Source: Tepidamorphus gemmatus
GTDB lineage: Bacteria; Pseudomonadota; Alphaproteobacteria; Rhizobiales; Tepidamorphaceae
Direction of reading: 5' to 3'
Length of the DNA stretch: 64,000 nucleotides
Assembly (NCBI RefSeq): GCF_004346195.1
Contig: NZ_SMAK01000005.1
Location: 124,001-188,000 of the forward strand
A program made the translations under genes and the position numbers. Under the pieces are notes generated by a model. That model searched no databases and was not told the origin of the DNA. It saw only the letters and a program-made list of their open reading frames with translations. Positions 1-7,631 of this stretch are shown in pieces (position 1 is the stretch's first letter; each line of letters starts with the position of its first letter).

Positions 1-243
1 TGACAGGGCTTGACCGCGCCAGGAGACGAAGCCCGCCTGCGAGACATAGATCGCGTCGGCTGGTGGCCGGCTCGCCGGGCTCTCGGCGGTGCGGGCGAAG
101 TCGACCCGGAAGTCGGCGCGGGGCATGAGCGTCCCGGCAATCAGGAAGAAGATCAGCAACAGGAAGACGACGTTGATCAGCGGCACGACGCCGTCGTCGG
201 TGCGCGGACGTGGAGTGCTGACAAGCCGCATGCGCCGCCTCAC
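1..243 (-). CDS. exbD: ExbD/TolR family protein, second copy (partial, runs off left edge)
   Basis: Proton-motive-force transducer subunit of a TonB-ExbB-ExbD energiser. The 81 visible codons hold a short basic cytoplasmic N-terminus and then one membrane helix starting PLINVVFLLLIFFLIAG, with the Asp-lacking 'PLIN' version of the ExbD/TolR helix entry, followed by the start of the periplasmic part. The C-terminus lies beyond base 1. The GTG at 243 overlaps the stop of the upstream exbD in a GTGA junction; an ATG four codons in (231) is the other possible start. It is the last visible gene of the leftward receptor-exbB-exbD-exbD operon, and a tonB gene would be expected just outside the window. 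Family assignment is firm; the exact start is not. Confidence 0.85.
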   Translation of the reverse strand, partial: MRRRMRLVSTPRPRTDDGVVPLINVVFLLLIFFLIAGTLMPRADFRVDFARTAESPASRPPADAIYVSQAGFVSWRGQALS

Positions 244-629
244 CGCACCAGGATAACGTCGCCCACGCCAGCAGACCTGGCGCGCTCCAGCGCCCGCACG
301 ATGTCCTGCACACTCGCCCCGGCGGCCGGCCGGACCAGAATTCGGGCCGGCTCGCCTCCTGTCGCCGCGCGCAACGCCTCCGCAAGCGCCTCCGGCCCGA
401 CGCGGGCACCGTTGACGTGCAGATTGCCCTCGCCATCGACGCCGAGAAGCACCGCGACGACATCCGCGGCCGGTGCAACGCCCGCGCGCCCGCCAAGCGC
501 AACCTCCACGATCGCGAAGCGCGAGAAGGTCGAGGCGAGCATGAAGAACAGCAGCAACAGGAAGACCACGTCGATCAGCGCCGTCAGCCCTGTACCCCGG
601 CGCTTCGGCCCGGCAGCCTCAACCCGCAT
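240..629 (-). CDS. exbD: ExbD/TolR biopolymer transport protein
   Basis: ExbD forms the proton channel with ExbB and passes energy to TonB for outer-membrane receptors. The start at 629 gives 129 residues, normal for the family. Near the N-terminus is TALIDVVFLLLLFFMLAST, one transmembrane helix with the conserved membrane Asp (ALIDVVF) that carries protons. A periplasmic domain follows, ending in RSAGVGDVILVR as in typical ExbD proteins. A longer reading frame extends to 758, but those codons are antisense-like and overlap exbB heavily, so I reject them. It overlaps the end of exbB by 11 bases and is coupled to a second exbD downstream by GTGA. Paired exbD genes are common in alphaproteobacterial iron loci. 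Confidence 0.9.
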   Translation of the reverse strand: MRVEAAGPKRRGTGLTALIDVVFLLLLFFMLASTFSRFAIVEVALGGRAGVAPAADVVAVLLGVDGEGNLHVNGARVGPEALAEALRAATGGEPARILVRPAAGASVQDIVRALERARSAGVGDVILVR

Positions 630-1428
630 GGATCCTGGCCCCCATCGGCCTGATCGGCACGGGATCGGCCTCGCGTGGCGGGGCCGGACGCGGCGGGTGG
701 GTGAGCACCGCCGTGGCCAGCCGCTCCAGCTCCTGGCGTTCGACGTCGACACGCGCATCGAACCAGTGCAGCACGAAGGAGATCGGGATCGCGACCCCGA
801 GACCGACCGCGGTTGTCAGCAGCGCCACCCAGATGCCGCCCGCCAGCCCCGCCGGATCGACGTCGCCACCGCTTGCCTCCAGAACCTTGAAGGCGTCAAT
901 CATGCCGATCACCGTGCCGAGCAGGCCGAGCAGCGGCGCCGCCTGCGCGATCGCCTCGAGACCACGCAGATAGGATCGCGACGCTGCCAGCGCCTGCGAT
1001 GCGGCCTGTTCGACGCGCTCGCGCACATGCGCTGCGTCGCGCGCCTCGGCCAGCCCGTCCATGGCCACCCTCAGCACACCTGCGATCGGACCGCCGAGCG
1101 CCGCGATCTCCTGCCGCGCCGTGTCGATGTTGCCCCGGCACCACATCCCGACCGCCCGCGCGCAGGCGCGCCGATTGCGCCGCCCGAACCGGGCGAACTG
1201 GAGAAGCTTGGCGATGACGATGGTCAGCGCGACCACGGACAACGCCAGCAGGATCGCGACGATCGGACCGCCGAGATCGAGGAGGCCGCCGAGGCTCGTC
1301 AGAATGTCTCCCGCCGCGCTGTGCGGCGCGATCCCGACGGCCGTGCCGACATCGCCCGGTCCACCTGGCAGCGACTCCGGCCCTGGCGTTATACCGAGGC
1401 CGGCCGACCCGCCCGTCGTCTCGTCCAT
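619..1428 (-). CDS. exbB: ExbB/MotA/TolQ proton channel family protein
   Basis: Inner-membrane proton channel subunit that works with ExbD and TonB. The protein has 269 residues. A Gly/Pro-rich N-terminal extension (about 1-50) precedes a first helix near 53-75 (GGPIVAILLALSVVALTIVI). Two conserved helices follow, one containing APLLGLLGTVIGMIDAF, the MotA/TolQ/ExbB signature, and one containing GIWVALLTTAVGLGVAIP. The extended N-terminus is typical of alphaproteobacterial ExbB. It starts 12 bases after the upstream exported protein gene and overlaps exbD, so the cluster reads as one transcript with the haem receptor at the 5' end. Confidence 0.93.
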   Translation of the reverse strand: MDETTGGSAGLGITPGPESLPGGPGDVGTAVGIAPHSAAGDILTSLGGLLDLGGPIVAILLALSVVALTIVIAKLLQFARFGRRNRRACARAVGMWCRGNIDTARQEIAALGGPIAGVLRVAMDGLAEARDAAHVRERVEQAASQALAASRSYLRGLEAIAQAAPLLGLLGTVIGMIDAFKVLEASGGDVDPAGLAGGIWVALLTTAVGLGVAIPISFVLHWFDARVDVERQELERLATAVLTHPPRPAPPREADPVPIRPMGARIHAG

Positions 1429-1440
1429 GCTCTCCTCCGG

Positions 1441-1983
1441 TCAGTCACCGGCTACCGCCGTGACGAAGGCGACCCCGTCGCGGCTGGTGACGTTGATCGC
1501 GGCGAGACAGGTCGCGGGGTCGAGCCCCTCGCCGACGCAATCCGTCACGTCGTTCAGCAGCACCCGGGCGATGGCTGGGCAGGCGAGATCGCGGATGTCG
1601 AATTGCTGGACGCGCGTACGGCCGGACGACAGCGGCCGCGGCTTGAGCAGCAGGAAGCGGATCACCCGCCCCTCGGCGTCGAACAGCACGGTCTCGACAG
1701 ACATCGCCTCGATGTTGACATCGAGCCCATTGGTGAACATCAGCGTCAGACGACAGCCGCCGTCGATGTCCTCGAGCCGGTTGAGCTCGAGATCAAGCCG
1801 TCCGCGCGGCTCGTCGGTTGTGGCGGCAGCCGCCGGGCCGATGCAGGCGAGGAGGAGAAGGAGCGCCCGTACCGACCCGGCGACCGGCCACGGACCCCGT
1901 GTCACTTCACGCTGCCTGACGGCCGCACCCGCATCCCCCGACACCGGGACGGCCTGGTCCGGAGAGTGTGTGTTGCGTGACAT
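1441..1983 (-). CDS. Small exported protein of the haem receptor operon, function unknown
   Basis: 180 codons between the TonB-dependent receptor (19-base gap) and exbB (12-base gap). Residues about 36-53 form a hydrophobic stretch ending in GPAAAA, followed by TTDEP, which looks like a signal peptide with a long N-region. A start further in is also possible. The mature part, about 125 residues, begins GRLDLELNRLEDIDGGCRL and contains three or four Cys residues, which fits a disulphide-bonded periplasmic domain. I recognise no named family with certainty, but a protein of this size at this position is often seen with TonB/ExbB clusters in this group. A role in energising or supporting the receptor is inferred from position only. 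Confidence 0.75.
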   Translation of the reverse strand: MSRNTHSPDQAVPVSGDAGAAVRQREVTRGPWPVAGSVRALLLLLACIGPAAAATTDEPRGRLDLELNRLEDIDGGCRLTLMFTNGLDVNIEAMSVETVLFDAEGRVIRFLLLKPRPLSSGRTRVQQFDIRDLACPAIARVLLNDVTDCVGEGLDPATCLAAINVTSRDGVAFVTAVAGD

Positions 1984-2002
1984 AGGGTCCGGTTCCGTGA
2001 TC

Positions 2003-4234
2003 TCAGGGCTTGTAGACCTCGGCCTCGGCGACCTGCTCGCCGACGACCCCGAAGCGCAGCGTCGCGGCGAACTTGGCGTTGAAGCCGGGCTGGAAGATCG
2101 GCGAACCGGACGCGACGTTCAGGTAGTTGCCGTAGGTCGTGTCGAAGAGGTTCTCGAGCCTGATATCGAAGCGAAGGTTGTCGTTCGGCTCATAGTTCGG
2201 CTCATAGGAGGCGAACAGGTTGACCAGCGTGTAGCCATCGATGATCGACGGCCGGAACGGAGCCCCTGGCACGAAGGCGAGGTTGTCGTAGGGCATCACC
2301 ATCTGGGCCTCCGCGCCGAACACGAGCTTCTGGTCGAGCGCGCGGAAGCCGAGGCGACCGGTGACCTGGTTCGGCGGGATCGACCACAACGGGGTCGGCG
2401 TGCCACCGCTCATGTCCTGGCCCTGGATGCTGGCCAGCTGCACGCCGGTGAACATCCAGCCCGTGTCGTAGAGCGCCTCGAGCTCGAAACCCTCGATCTC
2501 GACCTTGTCGATGTTCTGGTACTGGGCACAGATCGGGATCGCCCAGGGCAGCGGAACGAACGGACAGCCGCTGCCGGGCACGAACGGGGACAGGTAGACC
2601 AGCCCGATATAGTTGTCGACGTCGTTGTGGAACCAGGATGCCTTGGCGCGGAACCCGTCACCCGGATTGAGGATGTTGTCGCGCGCGTAATTGAGGCCGA
2701 TCTCCCACGTCTTCGCCGTTTCCGGTATGAGGTTCGGGTTGGGCAGGAACGGGAAGGCCACACCGGCAGGATGCAGGCCGGTCATCAACGTCTCGATGAT
2801 GCTCGGCGAACGATAGCCCTCGGCATAGGTGCCGTAGAGCTGGGTGCCGGCCAGGAACGAGTCCTCGAACGGCTTGACGCCGACCGACAGGCGCGGCGAG
2901 ACACGGTCGCCGCTGCTCGACACGCCTGTGCTCGGCCCGGTGCCGTCAAGCTTGTAGCCGTCCCAGCGCAGCGCGCCGATGATCTCGAGCCAGTTCGAGA
3001 ACTCCACCTTGTCCTGGATGTAGGCGCCGTAGACCGACCGGGTGCCGGACGGGTTGTAGACGCCGGCGCCGCCCAGAGCGTCGATCGTCTCCGCGTCATC
3101 CTCGACCCAATCGCCGCCGACCGTCAGCGTGTGCCGCCAGGCCCCGGTGTCGAACCGCGCATTGTTCCACACATCGAAACCGTAGGTGCCGAGCGTGAAG
3201 TCGCGCGTCGAGCCGGGGGGCACGAACACCGGCAGGCCGGTCACCTGATCGTAGCGGGTCGAGCCGACCAGTGCCGTCTGCTTCTGGTCGGCGTCGGTGT
3301 AGAAGCCGCTCAGGGTGAAGTCGATCCACGGGGTCTCGGGCGCGGCGTAGGTGTACTTTCCGGTGAACTGGTTCTGCTCGAGCTGGACGTCCTGGACAAT
3401 GCCGGACTCGTACCAGTCGTCGCGACTGCCGATCCAGCCAAGCGTGATCTCGTGGTTGTCGGCCGGTCGGATCTGCGTCTTCGCCATGCCGCCGAGCACC
3501 TCGTACTGGCTGAACGGCACCACGGTACCGTCGCCGTCCTTGTAGTCGTCGGCAGTCCGGTAGAGCACGTTGCCGATCACGTCGAAGGTCTGACCGTAGC
3601 GCGCCGCACCGGTGGCGCTCGCCATCCAGCCGTCGCCATTGGTCTCGTAGCGGCCCTTGACCGAACCGGCCGCGACCTCGTCCGGCTTGAGGAAGTCCGA
3701 AGCGGACTTGGTGTCGAACACGACCACGCCGCCGATGGCGCCGGAGCCGTACGTGTTGGAGGTCGGGCCGCGCACCACCGTGACCGCCTCGATCATCTCC
3801 GGTTCGATCCACACGGTGGAGGTGGAGCCATGGTCGTTGCGCTGGAAGTTGTTGCGCGCCCCGTCGAGGATCACCTGCACCCGGCCGAAATCCTGGAGGC
3901 CGCGGATGTTGATGCTGGTGCCGACACCGGTTGCGTCCTGCGACACGCTGGTGCCGACATTCGGCATGCCGAAGAAGATGTCGGCGGTGTCGGTGGGCTG
4001 CAGGATCTTGAGCTCTTCCGGCGTCACCACGCTGACCGACGCAAGCGCCTCGACGGCTTCCTGCTCGGTGCGGCTCGGAACGACGGTGATCTCCTCGAGC
4101 AGCACCGCCGCTTCGCTGGTCACATCGGCTTCCTGCGCAAGGGCAGCGCCGGCCGGAACCAGGGCGGTGCTCATCATCAGCACCGTCCGGGCCACTGCGC
4201 GCCCTCCATTCCACTTAGACATCCGTACCCCCAA
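2003..4234 (-). CDS. hmuR: TonB-dependent haem receptor
   Basis: Outer-membrane beta-barrel that imports haem with energy from TonB. The protein has 743 residues. A signal peptide ends at about GAALA|QEADV, then a TonB-box-like EEITVVPSRTEQ, a plug domain (NIRGLQDFGRVQVILDGAR) and a 22-strand barrel ending in the usual aromatic pattern. Residues YRSPS and NPNLIPE match the FRAP and NPNL boxes of HemR/HmuR-type receptors, and a His lies between them in GLHPAG, where the haem-ligand His is expected. The start at 4234 (MGVRM) and a second Met at 4222 are both possible. It heads the leftward operon with exbB-exbD-exbD and is divergent from hmuP, so iron control of a shared promoter zone is likely. 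Confidence 0.92.
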   Translation of the reverse strand: MGVRMSKWNGGRAVARTVLMMSTALVPAGAALAQEADVTSEAAVLLEEITVVPSRTEQEAVEALASVSVVTPEELKILQPTDTADIFFGMPNVGTSVSQDATGVGTSINIRGLQDFGRVQVILDGARNNFQRNDHGSTSTVWIEPEMIEAVTVVRGPTSNTYGSGAIGGVVVFDTKSASDFLKPDEVAAGSVKGRYETNGDGWMASATGAARYGQTFDVIGNVLYRTADDYKDGDGTVVPFSQYEVLGGMAKTQIRPADNHEITLGWIGSRDDWYESGIVQDVQLEQNQFTGKYTYAAPETPWIDFTLSGFYTDADQKQTALVGSTRYDQVTGLPVFVPPGSTRDFTLGTYGFDVWNNARFDTGAWRHTLTVGGDWVEDDAETIDALGGAGVYNPSGTRSVYGAYIQDKVEFSNWLEIIGALRWDGYKLDGTGPSTGVSSSGDRVSPRLSVGVKPFEDSFLAGTQLYGTYAEGYRSPSIIETLMTGLHPAGVAFPFLPNPNLIPETAKTWEIGLNYARDNILNPGDGFRAKASWFHNDVDNYIGLVYLSPFVPGSGCPFVPLPWAIPICAQYQNIDKVEIEGFELEALYDTGWMFTGVQLASIQGQDMSGGTPTPLWSIPPNQVTGRLGFRALDQKLVFGAEAQMVMPYDNLAFVPGAPFRPSIIDGYTLVNLFASYEPNYEPNDNLRFDIRLENLFDTTYGNYLNVASGSPIFQPGFNAKFAATLRFGVVGEQVAEAEVYKP

Positions 4235-4361
4235 GCCGTTGGTAGCTGACAGAAGCGCTTCCCGTTGAGGAAACGCGGCTGGCTACTCGACGCGGGGTCT
4301 TTGGCTCGCTGACGGCGACTGGCGCCACTGCCGGGTCACGCGGTCGAGAACCCGACGATAG

Positions 4362-4395
4362 TTGCGTTCTAGATTAATGCGACTATTACAGTCAA
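4362..4395. promoter_or_regulatory. Overlapping divergent promoters of the haem uptake locus
   Basis: An AT-rich island in otherwise GC-rich DNA lies between the receptor and hmuP. Rightward, TTGCGT (4362-4367) and TATTAC (4384-4389) are 16 bases apart. Leftward, TTGACT (4395-4390) and TCTAGA (4373-4368) are also 16 bases apart. The two promoters overlap almost completely, so one bound regulator could control both. TTCTAGATTAA resembles half of an Irr-type iron control element, but I see no complete palindrome. The promoter calls are from pattern only. Confidence 0.45.
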
Positions 4396-4458
4396 GTTTG
4401 AAACCGCACGGGTCCGGCCGGCCGAGCCGGATGCCGTCGCGAGATCCTGGAGACTGCA

Positions 4459-4644
4459 ATGCGACCAGATCCCACCCGCCCCGCCACCCGCGGCGGAGTC
4501 GTGCCGCCAGAACCGGTGGCAGAGCCGGTCAGCCTCGATTCGGCCGAACTGTTCCGCGGAGCTCGCGAGGTCGTCATCGTCCACAACCGCGAGCGCTACA
4601 TCCTGCGGATCACGCGCCAGGGGAAGCTGATCCTCAACAAGTGA
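4459..4644 (+). CDS. hmuP: Hemin uptake protein HemP/HmuP
   Basis: A 61-residue cytoplasmic protein. The C-terminal half, with SAELFRGAREVVIVHN, then YILRITRQGKLILNK, is the highly conserved HemP/HmuP signature. The first 25 residues are Pro-rich and variable. In rhizobia HmuP is needed to activate transcription of the haem receptor gene and acts with Irr, so its place divergent from the receptor fits. It is first in the rightward hmuP-T-U-V cluster, 88 bases before hmuT. Identity is secure from the signature; the regulatory role is known for the family, not shown here. Confidence 0.93.
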   Translation: MRPDPTRPATRGGVVPPEPVAEPVSLDSAELFRGAREVVIVHNRERYILRITRQGKLILNK

Positions 4645-4732
4645 ACGGCAAGGGGGGCAGGATCTCGAGTCCTGACCGCACTGCCTGCCACCCGAGCCAT
4701 GCCGACCCGCATACCAGCCCGGAGTTGTCCGC

Positions 4733-5683
4733 ATGCCTTGCCTCCCACCGACGCTCGCAGCTGCCGCGACAGTGGCGATCTTCGCCGCCGCGGCCGTTCC
4801 CGCCGGAGCCGTCGAAGTCGTCGATGCCGACGACCGACACGTCGAGATCGCCGATTCCAGTCACGTCGTGTCCGTCGGCGGGTCCGTCACCGAGATCATC
4901 TACGCGCTCGGACTGGGCCACCGCGTCGCCGCGGTGGATTCCACCAGCCTCTATCCACCCGGCGTGTTGAGCGAAAAGCCGGTGGTCGGCTACATGCGCG
5001 CGCTGTCGGCCGAGGGCGTCCTGTCCACATCGCCGACGCTGATCCTCGCAGAAGAAGGCTCGGGACCGCCGGAGACGATCGAGCTCCTGGAGAAGGCCTC
5101 GGTTCCCTTTGTGCTGGTGCCGAGCGAGCCCGGCGCGGAGGGCGCGCTGGCGAAGATCCGGTTCGTGGCCGAGGCGATGGAGGTGCCCGAGCGCGGTGAT
5201 CGGCTGGCCAGCCTGGTCGCCGAGGATCTCGAGACCGTCCGACGGGCCGTCCAGCACGTTCCGCGCAAGGCACGCGTGATGTTCATCCTCAGCCTATCGG
5301 ACGGCCGCGTTCTCGCCGCCGGGGACGGCACGTCGGCCGCAACGATGATCGAGCTCGCCGGCGCAACCAATGCCCTCACGGGTTTCACCGGGTTCAAGCC
5401 GGTGAACAACGAGGCGATACTCGAGGCCGCGCCCGACGTCATCGTGATGATGGCGCGCGGCGACCACGCAGCGAGCCCGCAGGAGGTCTTCGCGCACCCG
5501 GCGCTCGCCGCGACCCCGGCCGCGACCATGCACCGGCTGGTGACGATGGATGGGCTCTACCTGCTCGGCTTCGGACCGCGGATCGCCCACGCCGTCCGCG
5601 ATCTCGCCGCGGCGATCTACCCGTCGCTGGAGCTGCCGGACCTCGAGCCCCGCTCCTGGACGACAGGTGAGACGGAACCATGA
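4733..5683 (+). CDS. hmuT: Haem ABC transporter periplasmic binding protein
   Basis: Periplasmic haem-binding protein of the HmuTUV importer. It has 316 residues. A signal peptide ends near VPAGAVEV, then a BtuF/HmuT-like (periplasmic-binding class III) fold begins with VVSVGGSVTEIIYALGLGHRVAAVDSTS, and continues through PVVGYMRALSAEGVLS and LLGFGPR near the C-terminus. The last four bases overlap the start of hmuU (ATGA), which indicates translational coupling. In the usual rhizobial order hmuS, a haem-degrading protein, lies between the receptor and hmuT; it is absent here. Confidence 0.93.
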   Translation: MPCLPPTLAAAATVAIFAAAAVPAGAVEVVDADDRHVEIADSSHVVSVGGSVTEIIYALGLGHRVAAVDSTSLYPPGVLSEKPVVGYMRALSAEGVLSTSPTLILAEEGSGPPETIELLEKASVPFVLVPSEPGAEGALAKIRFVAEAMEVPERGDRLASLVAEDLETVRRAVQHVPRKARVMFILSLSDGRVLAAGDGTSAATMIELAGATNALTGFTGFKPVNNEAILEAAPDVIVMMARGDHAASPQEVFAHPALAATPAATMHRLVTMDGLYLLGFGPRIAHAVRDLAAAIYPSLELPDLEPRSWTTGETEP

Positions 5684-6765
5684 GCGTCGGCGCCGCAATT
5701 GGCCGGGCGCCCGGTGACCGGACGGGGCTCGCCATCGCGCTGTCGGCCGGCCTCGCCGTGCTGCTCGGTGTCGTCGCGCTGCTGTCGCTCGCCGTCGGGC
5801 CGACCGGCTTCATCCCCGGCCGCGCGCTCGAGGTTGTGGCGCGCCACCTGACCACGGACGCGCTCGACGCCGCACAGGCGCGCGACGCGCTGATCGTGCT
5901 CGACATCCGTCTGCCGCGCACATTGCTCGGCATCGTCGTGGGCGCGGCGCTCGCGGTGTCCGGGGTCGTCATGCAGGGCCTGTTCCGCAACCCGCTCGCC
6001 GATCCCGGCCTCGTCGGCGTGACCTCGGGCGCGGCGCTGGCGGCGGTGTCGGTGATCGTGCTCGGCACCGGCAGCCTCACCCGGATCGCCCCCTGGATGA
6101 CGGTCTATGTGCTGCCGGTCGCCGCCTTCGCCGGCGGCCTCGTCACGACGATCACCCTCTACAGGATCGCCACCCGGCGCGGCCGCACCTCTGTCGCCAC
6201 CATGCTGCTCGCCGGCATCGCCATCGCCGCCCTCGCCGGAGCCGCCACCGGCCTTCTCGTCTTCATGTCCGACGACCGCCAGCTGCGCGACTTCACCTTC
6301 TGGAGCCTCGGCAGCCTCGCCGGCGCGACCTGGGACAAGGTCGCCGTCGCGGCGCTGTTCCTTGCGGTCGTCCTGGCAGCGTTGCCGAAGCTCGCCGCCG
6401 GTCTCGATGCGTTGCTGCTCGGCGAGGCGGAGGCCCGCCATCTCGGCGTCCCGGTGCAATCGCTGAAACGGCTCTCGGTGTTCGCCGTAGCGGCGGCGGT
6501 CGGTGCCTCGGTGGCGGTGGCGGGGCCGATCGGTTTCGTCGGTATCGTCGTCCCCCATCTCCTGCGCCTCGTCATCGGGCCGCGCCACGCCGGCCTGCTT
6601 CCCGCCAGCGCGCTGCTCGGCGGCGCGCTCCTGGTCGCCGCCGACATGGCGGCCCGCACCGTCGTCGCCCCGGCCGAACTTCCCATCGGCATCGTCACCG
6701 CGATCCTCGGCGCGCCGTTCTTCCTGTGGCTGCTCTTGCGGCAGCGGGCGATCGTGGACCTGTGA
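5680..6765 (+). CDS. hmuU: Haem ABC transporter permease
   Basis: Membrane permease of the haem importer, FecCD/BtuC family, 361 residues, about ten helices. Family landmarks are DIRLPRTLLGIVVGAALAVSG, then MQGLFRNPLADPGLVGVTSGA near the N-terminus, and the helix-turn VAGPIGFVGIVVPHLLRL that contacts the ATPase. It starts inside the hmuT stop (ATGA) and ends in TGATG, overlapping the hmuV start, so T, U and V are made in a fixed ratio. Substrate assignment to haem rests on the neighbouring hmuP and haem receptor; the family also carries siderophores and cobalamin. Confidence 0.93.
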   Translation: MSVGAAIGRAPGDRTGLAIALSAGLAVLLGVVALLSLAVGPTGFIPGRALEVVARHLTTDALDAAQARDALIVLDIRLPRTLLGIVVGAALAVSGVVMQGLFRNPLADPGLVGVTSGAALAAVSVIVLGTGSLTRIAPWMTVYVLPVAAFAGGLVTTITLYRIATRRGRTSVATMLLAGIAIAALAGAATGLLVFMSDDRQLRDFTFWSLGSLAGATWDKVAVAALFLAVVLAALPKLAAGLDALLLGEAEARHLGVPVQSLKRLSVFAVAAAVGASVAVAGPIGFVGIVVPHLLRLVIGPRHAGLLPASALLGGALLVAADMAARTVVAPAELPIGIVTAILGAPFFLWLLLRQRAIVDL

Positions 6766-7559
6766 TGATCGAGGCAAGCGGCATCTGCGTGCGTCTCGGC
6801 GGACGCGACATCCTCAGCGACGTCGCCATCGCCCTGCGTCCCGGGGAACTCTCCGTGATCGTCGGACCGAATGGCGCCGGCAAGACGACGCTGATGCGGG
6901 TGCTGGTCGGCGATCTCGTCCCAAGTGCCGGCAGCGTGCGATTCGCGGGACGGCCGATCGGCGACTGGCGGGAGGCGGACCTCGCCGCCCGGCGCGCCGT
7001 GCTGCCGCAGGCTTCCCAGCTCGCCTTCCCGTTCACCGTCCACGAGGTGGTCCAGCTCGGTGGCCGGGTCGCGGCCGGCGACCAGGGTCGCGCCGCCGAC
7101 CGGATCGCAGAGAGTCTGGACCTGGTCGGACTGGCCGGCTACGGCCCGCGCTTCTATCAGCAGCTGTCGGGCGGAGAACAGCAGCGCGTGCATCTTGCCC
7201 GGGTACTGTGCCAGATCCGGCAGCCGGTGGCAGACGGCGAGCCGCGCTGGCTGTTCCTCGACGAGCCGACCTCGAATCTCGACATCCGCCACCAGTTCCA
7301 GGTGCTGTCCATCGCCCGGGACCATGCCGCCGCCGGTGGCGGCGCCCTGGCGATCCTGCATGATCTCAACATGGCGAGCCTGTTCGCCGACCGGATCGTC
7401 GTCGTCTCCGACGGCCGCATCGTTGCCGACGGGCCACCCGCGGAGGTGTTGACCGACGCGCTTCTGCACCGGGTGTTCGGCGTCCGGCTGCGGGTGAATG
7501 TCGCCCCCCTCGGCGGGGCGCCCTTCGTCCTGCCGCACAGCGCCATGGACGGGCGATAG
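6765..7559 (+). CDS. hmuV: Haem ABC transporter ATP-binding protein
   Basis: ATPase of HmuTUV. The ATG at 6765 overlaps the hmuU stop (TGATG) and gives 264 residues, the usual length. Walker A is GPNGAGKTT, the signature is QLSGGEQQRVHLARVL, Walker B is WLFLDEPTSNLD and the switch His is in LAILHDLN. The insertion before Walker B (CQIRQPVADGEPRW) is characteristic of HmuV proteins. It is the last gene of the cluster; 72 bases follow before uup. Confidence 0.94.
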   Translation: MIEASGICVRLGGRDILSDVAIALRPGELSVIVGPNGAGKTTLMRVLVGDLVPSAGSVRFAGRPIGDWREADLAARRAVLPQASQLAFPFTVHEVVQLGGRVAAGDQGRAADRIAESLDLVGLAGYGPRFYQQLSGGEQQRVHLARVLCQIRQPVADGEPRWLFLDEPTSNLDIRHQFQVLSIARDHAAAGGGALAILHDLNMASLFADRIVVVSDGRIVADGPPAEVLTDALLHRVFGVRLRVNVAPLGGAPFVLPHSAMDGR

Positions 7560-7631
7560 CGCCCGCCGCGCATTGGCCCCCGTCGCGACGCCCCCTTGCG
7601 GCGGAGCGGGCGAGCGGCTACCTCCGCGGCC

